A DNA stretch of 64,000 nt from Pseudomonas hygromyciniae. GTDB lineage: Bacteria; Pseudomonadota; Gammaproteobacteria; Pseudomonadales; Pseudomonadaceae. The DNA lies in assembly GCF_016925675.1 (NCBI RefSeq), contig NZ_CP070506.1, positions 928,501-992,500 of the forward strand, in the 5' to 3' direction. Both the position numbers and the translations under genes were made by a program. Position 1 is the stretch's first letter; each line of letters starts with the position of its first letter. The notes beneath the pieces were generated by a model, which was given only the letters and a program-made list of their open reading frames with translations, made no database searches and had not been told where the DNA came from. This document shows, piece after piece, positions 61,391 through 64,000 of this stretch.

Positions 61391-61567
61391 TTTGATCTTG
61401 GGTGTTCTAACGTCGGCGTACTAGCTTGCTGGTCCTTTACAAGGCATGACCGCTGCATCGATTCACCTACTCGTTAGCCTGCTAACGGGATAGCCTTCCT
61501 GCCCCAATAAGTGGCACATTGTCACACCTGCACCTGTGCATCCATCTGCTGTACGGAAACGTTCCTC

Positions 61568-62785
61568 ATGGCTCTTACCAATTCCCAGCCTTCAGTGGCT
61601 ACGACACCGGCCGCCGCGCAATCCAGCCCGTTGGTCATGTCTATCATCGGCGCCGTAGCGCTGGCGCACTTGATCAATGACCTGATCCAGGCGGTGTTGC
61701 CGTCGATTTATCCGATGCTCAAGGAAAGCTATGGCCTGACCTTTACCCAGGTCGGCCTGATTACCCTGACGTTCCAACTCACGGCGTCCTTGCTCCAGCC
61801 GTGGGTGGGTTACTACACCGATCGCCATCCCAAGCCGTTCCTGCTGCCGTGCGGGATGATCTGCACGCTGATCGGGATTCTGATGATGTCCCAGGTCGGC
61901 AGTTTTCCACTGATTCTGCTGGCGGCGGCCTTGATCGGTATCGGTTCCTCGACCTTCCACCCGGAAGCATCCCGCGTGGCGCGCCTGGCATCCGGTGGCC
62001 GCTACGGCCTGGCGCAGTCGACCTTCCAGGTGGGCGGTAACGCCGGCTCGGCCTTTGGCCCGTTGCTGGCGGCGGCGATCATCATTCCGTTTGGCCAGGG
62101 CAATGTGGCCTGGTTCGGTTTGTTCGCGGTGTTTGCCCTGGGTGTGCTGTACGCGATCAGCCGCTGGTACCGCAACCACTTGAACCTGTTCAAGCTCAAG
62201 CAAGGTCAGGCCGCGACCCATGGCCTGTCGAAAAACCGCGTACTAGGTGCGCTGGTGGTGCTGGGGCTGTTGGTGTTTTCCAAGTACTTCTACATGGCCA
62301 GCTTCACCAGCTACTTCACCTTTTACTTGATCGAGAAGTTCGACCTGTCGGTGGCCAGTTCCCAACTGCATCTGTTCCTGTTCCTTGGGGCGGTGGCGGC
62401 GGGCACGTTCTTTGGTGGGCCGATTGGCGACAAGATCGGCCGTAAGGCGGTGATCTGGTTCTCGATCCTGGGCGTGGCACCGTTCACCCTGTTGCTGCCC
62501 CATGTCGATCTGTTCTGGACCAGCGTGCTCAGTGTGGTGATCGGTTTTATCCTCGCCTCGGCGTTCTCGGCGATTGTGGTGTACGCGCAGGAATTGGTAC
62601 CGGGCAATGTAGGGATGATCGCCGGGGTGTTCTTTGGCCTAATGTTCGGGTTTGGCGGGATTGGTGCGGCGTTGCTGGGCTATCTGGCGGACATCCACGG
62701 CATCGAATACGTGTACACGCTGTGCTCGTACCTGCCGCTGCTCGGGGTGCTGGCGATTTTGTTGCCGCGTTCGAAAAAAGCCTGA
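61568..62785 (+). CDS. fsr: MFS efflux transporter, fosmidomycin-resistance (Fsr) type
   Basis: A 405-residue, 12-TM MFS protein. ALAHLINDLIQAVLPSIYPM opens TM1 as in Fsr; STFHPEASRVARLASGGRYG and GQSTFQVGGN-like AQSTFQVGGNAG are family marks. It exports fosmidomycin and similar compounds. I took the ATG at 61568; earlier in-frame starts lie in the intergenic region. Confidence 0.88.
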   Translation: MALTNSQPSVATTPAAAQSSPLVMSIIGAVALAHLINDLIQAVLPSIYPMLKESYGLTFTQVGLITLTFQLTASLLQPWVGYYTDRHPKPFLLPCGMICTLIGILMMSQVGSFPLILLAAALIGIGSSTFHPEASRVARLASGGRYGLAQSTFQVGGNAGSAFGPLLAAAIIIPFGQGNVAWFGLFAVFALGVLYAISRWYRNHLNLFKLKQGQAATHGLSKNRVLGALVVLGLLVFSKYFYMASFTSYFTFYLIEKFDLSVASSQLHLFLFLGAVAAGTFFGGPIGDKIGRKAVIWFSILGVAPFTLLLPHVDLFWTSVLSVVIGFILASAFSAIVVYAQELVPGNVGMIAGVFFGLMFGFGGIGAALLGYLADIHGIEYVYTLCSYLPLLGVLAILLPRSKKA

Positions 62786-62823
62786 AACCGGGAGGTTGGC
62801 CCTATCCCTGGGCGATCCCTCTC

Positions 62824-63375
62824 CTACTGGAACGGGTGAGATTTTGTCGCGCGTTTCAGTTGTTCCCGTGCCCGGGACAGGCGCGAACGCACGGTTCCGA
62901 TCGGAATCGCCAGGGCATCAGCGGTGTCCTGGTAGCTGCCGTCGGTTTCCAGTGAGGCATACAAGGTGTTGCGCATTTCCAGGGGCAGGTGCTGGATCGC
63001 ATTGAGGGTGTTTTCCAGCCGGCGGCTGATCTCGAATTGGCGCGCCAGGTCCTGCTCTTCGTTGTGCCCATGGGACAACGATTCATCGAACTCGCAATGC
63101 ACCGGCTTGGCATAGAGCCGGCGAAAGTGATTGCGGATCAAATTCAACGCGATCCCGCACATCCAGGTACTCAGTGACGCCTGCGCGCTGAAGTGATGAC
63201 GGTTACGCCATGCCTCCAGATACGTCAGTTGCAGGATATCGTCCGCATCCTCCGGGTTCAGTACGCGTTTATGAATGAACCGGCGCAGGCGTTTGTGGTG
63301 GTCATCGGACAGATCTTGGATGGATTGGCTTGGGTCGCGGGGAAGATTGACTAAAACACTGATTGGGATATCCAT
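62824..63375 (-). CDS. rspL: ECF sigma factor of the type III secretion system (HrpL/RspL-like)
   Basis: A 183-residue ECF sigma factor with region 2 (DADDILQLTYLEAWRNRHHFS) and region 4 (LPLEMRNTLYASLETDGSYQDTADALAIPIGTVRSRLSRAREQL). It is divergent from a gene with a perfect hrp box and itself has a sigma-54 promoter, the arrangement of hrpL/rspL. It should activate hrp-box promoters. Confidence 0.87.
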   Translation of the reverse strand: MDIPISVLVNLPRDPSQSIQDLSDDHHKRLRRFIHKRVLNPEDADDILQLTYLEAWRNRHHFSAQASLSTWMCGIALNLIRNHFRRLYAKPVHCEFDESLSHGHNEEQDLARQFEISRRLENTLNAIQHLPLEMRNTLYASLETDGSYQDTADALAIPIGTVRSRLSRAREQLKRATKSHPFQ

Positions 63376-63426
63376 GATTTTTCCTCAGGGTATAAACGGT
63401 CGAAATGGTTTCGACGAGAACCCTGT

Positions 63427-63445
63427 TAGCACCGCTTGTGCCAAG
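63427..63445 (-). promoter_or_regulatory. Sigma-54 (-24/-12) promoter of rspL
   Basis: CTTGGCACAAGCGGTGCTA on the minus strand has GG-N10-GC and fits YTGGCACGRNNNTTGCW at all but two defined positions. It lies about 50 bp before the rspL start. HrpL-type genes are known to be sigma-54 dependent via HrpRS/RspR. Confidence 0.8.
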
Positions 63446-63577
63446 CGGAAATAATCACTATCTATTTGATAAATATGAGGAAATATCTTGCTTTAGGTGT
63501 TTTTTGTGCAATCGTTTGCGCAAAGCATCTTGGGTTTGTGCCGGTATTTTCATGGGGCATGGGAAGCGGATGAGGAT

Positions 63578-63606
63578 GGAACCGGATCGGACCTTCCAGC
63601 CACACA
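63578..63606 (+). promoter_or_regulatory. hrp box promoter
   Basis: GGAACC (63578-63583), 16 bases, then CCACACA (63600-63606): an exact match to the HrpL-dependent consensus GGAACC-N16-CCACNNA, 31 bp before the hrpJ-like start. Confidence 0.9.
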
Positions 63607-63636
63607 AGGATACGAATCTCTTGCTATGGCATTCCC

Positions 63637-64000
63637 ATGAAAGTCGATCCCAACCTTGATGTGCAAAATCCCGCGCACCTGAATCAACCGGCACCGGCAC
63701 GGATTGAAAATGGGCCGCCCTCTCAGATAAGCGCCCCCGTGGCGGACGATCTCAGTGCGCTGTTCAGCCAAGAGGTGGAACTCAACGCCAAGGCGCTGGG
63801 CAAGCGCCAACTGGGCTTGCGCGCCCCGGCGGCCGAGCAGTTGACTCAGCTCTATGAGCAGTTGGGGCATCCGGCCCAGGCGAAAATGGCGACCATCGCC
63901 CGCAATGTCAGGGTCCAGCTGCTGCTCGGGGCCGGGGTCGGCAAGATGATGGACATCAGCGGCAACGACCCGGCGCGGGCCTATGTGGTGCTCAAGCATG
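63637..64000 (+). CDS. rspJ: HrpJ-like type III secretion gatekeeper (partial)
   Basis: The first 121 residues (MKVDPNLDVQNPAHLNQPAP...) of an HrpJ/SctW-type protein that controls the order of substrate export; EVELNAKALGKRQLGLRAPA and LLLGAGVGKMMDISGNDPAR are conserved segments. It heads an operon that leaves the window. The ATG at 63637 has only a weak ribosome site. Confidence 0.82.
   Translation, partial: MKVDPNLDVQNPAHLNQPAPARIENGPPSQISAPVADDLSALFSQEVELNAKALGKRQLGLRAPAAEQLTQLYEQLGHPAQAKMATIARNVRVQLLLGAGVGKMMDISGNDPARAYVVLKH

Overview
The window comes from a Pseudomonas of the P. fluorescens group. The evidence is high-GC codon use, REP/REPIN palindromes between genes, a mksBEF - rimI - can neighbourhood, a czcCBA efflux locus, and the start of an Hrp-type type III secretion cluster (ECF sigma factor, hrp box, HrpJ-like gatekeeper) like the rsp cluster of plant-associated strains.

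Layout. 1-3.8 kb: mksF-mksE-mksB condensin operon on the minus strand, cut by the left edge. 4-7 kb: a divergent DNA polymerase III psi subunit (holD), rimI, an acidic disordered protein, carbonic anhydrase and a SET-domain protein. 7-11.5 kb: an exported protein, an AtoE-type transporter and an MHS-type MFS symporter. 11.5-23.7 kb: a heavy-metal locus with one CzcR gene divergent from czcCBA, a second czcR with czcS, and an OprD-family porin. An IS1111-type IS110 element sits inside the REP array between czcA and czcS. 23.9-33.6 kb: ordinary core genes (DUF2790, soluble PAS-PAS chemoreceptor, GNAT, LysR/MFS pair, AraC, ddl, ggt, cytochrome b561). 33.8-40.1 kb: a translationally coupled seven-gene operon (thermostable-hemolysin-family protein, AMP-ligase, heme-oxygenase-like diiron protein, SDR, exported TPR-like protein, response regulator, sensor kinase), followed by a CirA-type TonB receptor with a Fur-box-like site. 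This is a candidate undescribed small-molecule pathway with its own two-component system. The kinase has a +1 frameshift in a G7 tract.

42.5-61.1 kb: a genomic island at the 3' end of tRNA-Met(CAT). It carries a P4-type integrase, AlpA, a DUF927 primase/helicase and small island genes. It also carries two possible defence or exclusion modules: a two-gene pair with a decayed 4-TM protein, and a DUF4238/SEC-C gene split by a frameshift. A cassette holding an Ltp-type superinfection-exclusion-like protein is bounded by inverted 179-bp repeats. An IS3 element interrupts another gene. The most striking feature is a pair of six-iteron modules (GTGTTAC) near the two ends of the island, in inverted orientation, with exactly the same spacing (0, 9, 18, 63, 97, 115) but unrelated intervening sequence. 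They look like duplicated replication origins or a conserved nucleoprotein control site.

61.3-64 kb: a fosmidomycin-resistance-type MFS pump, then the type III secretion regulators. A -24/-12 (sigma-54) promoter precedes the rspL-like ECF gene, and a perfect hrp box precedes the hrpJ-like gene that leaves the window. Four +1 reading-frame disruptions occur at separate places, three of them in homopolymers. They should be checked against raw reads before being taken as biology.
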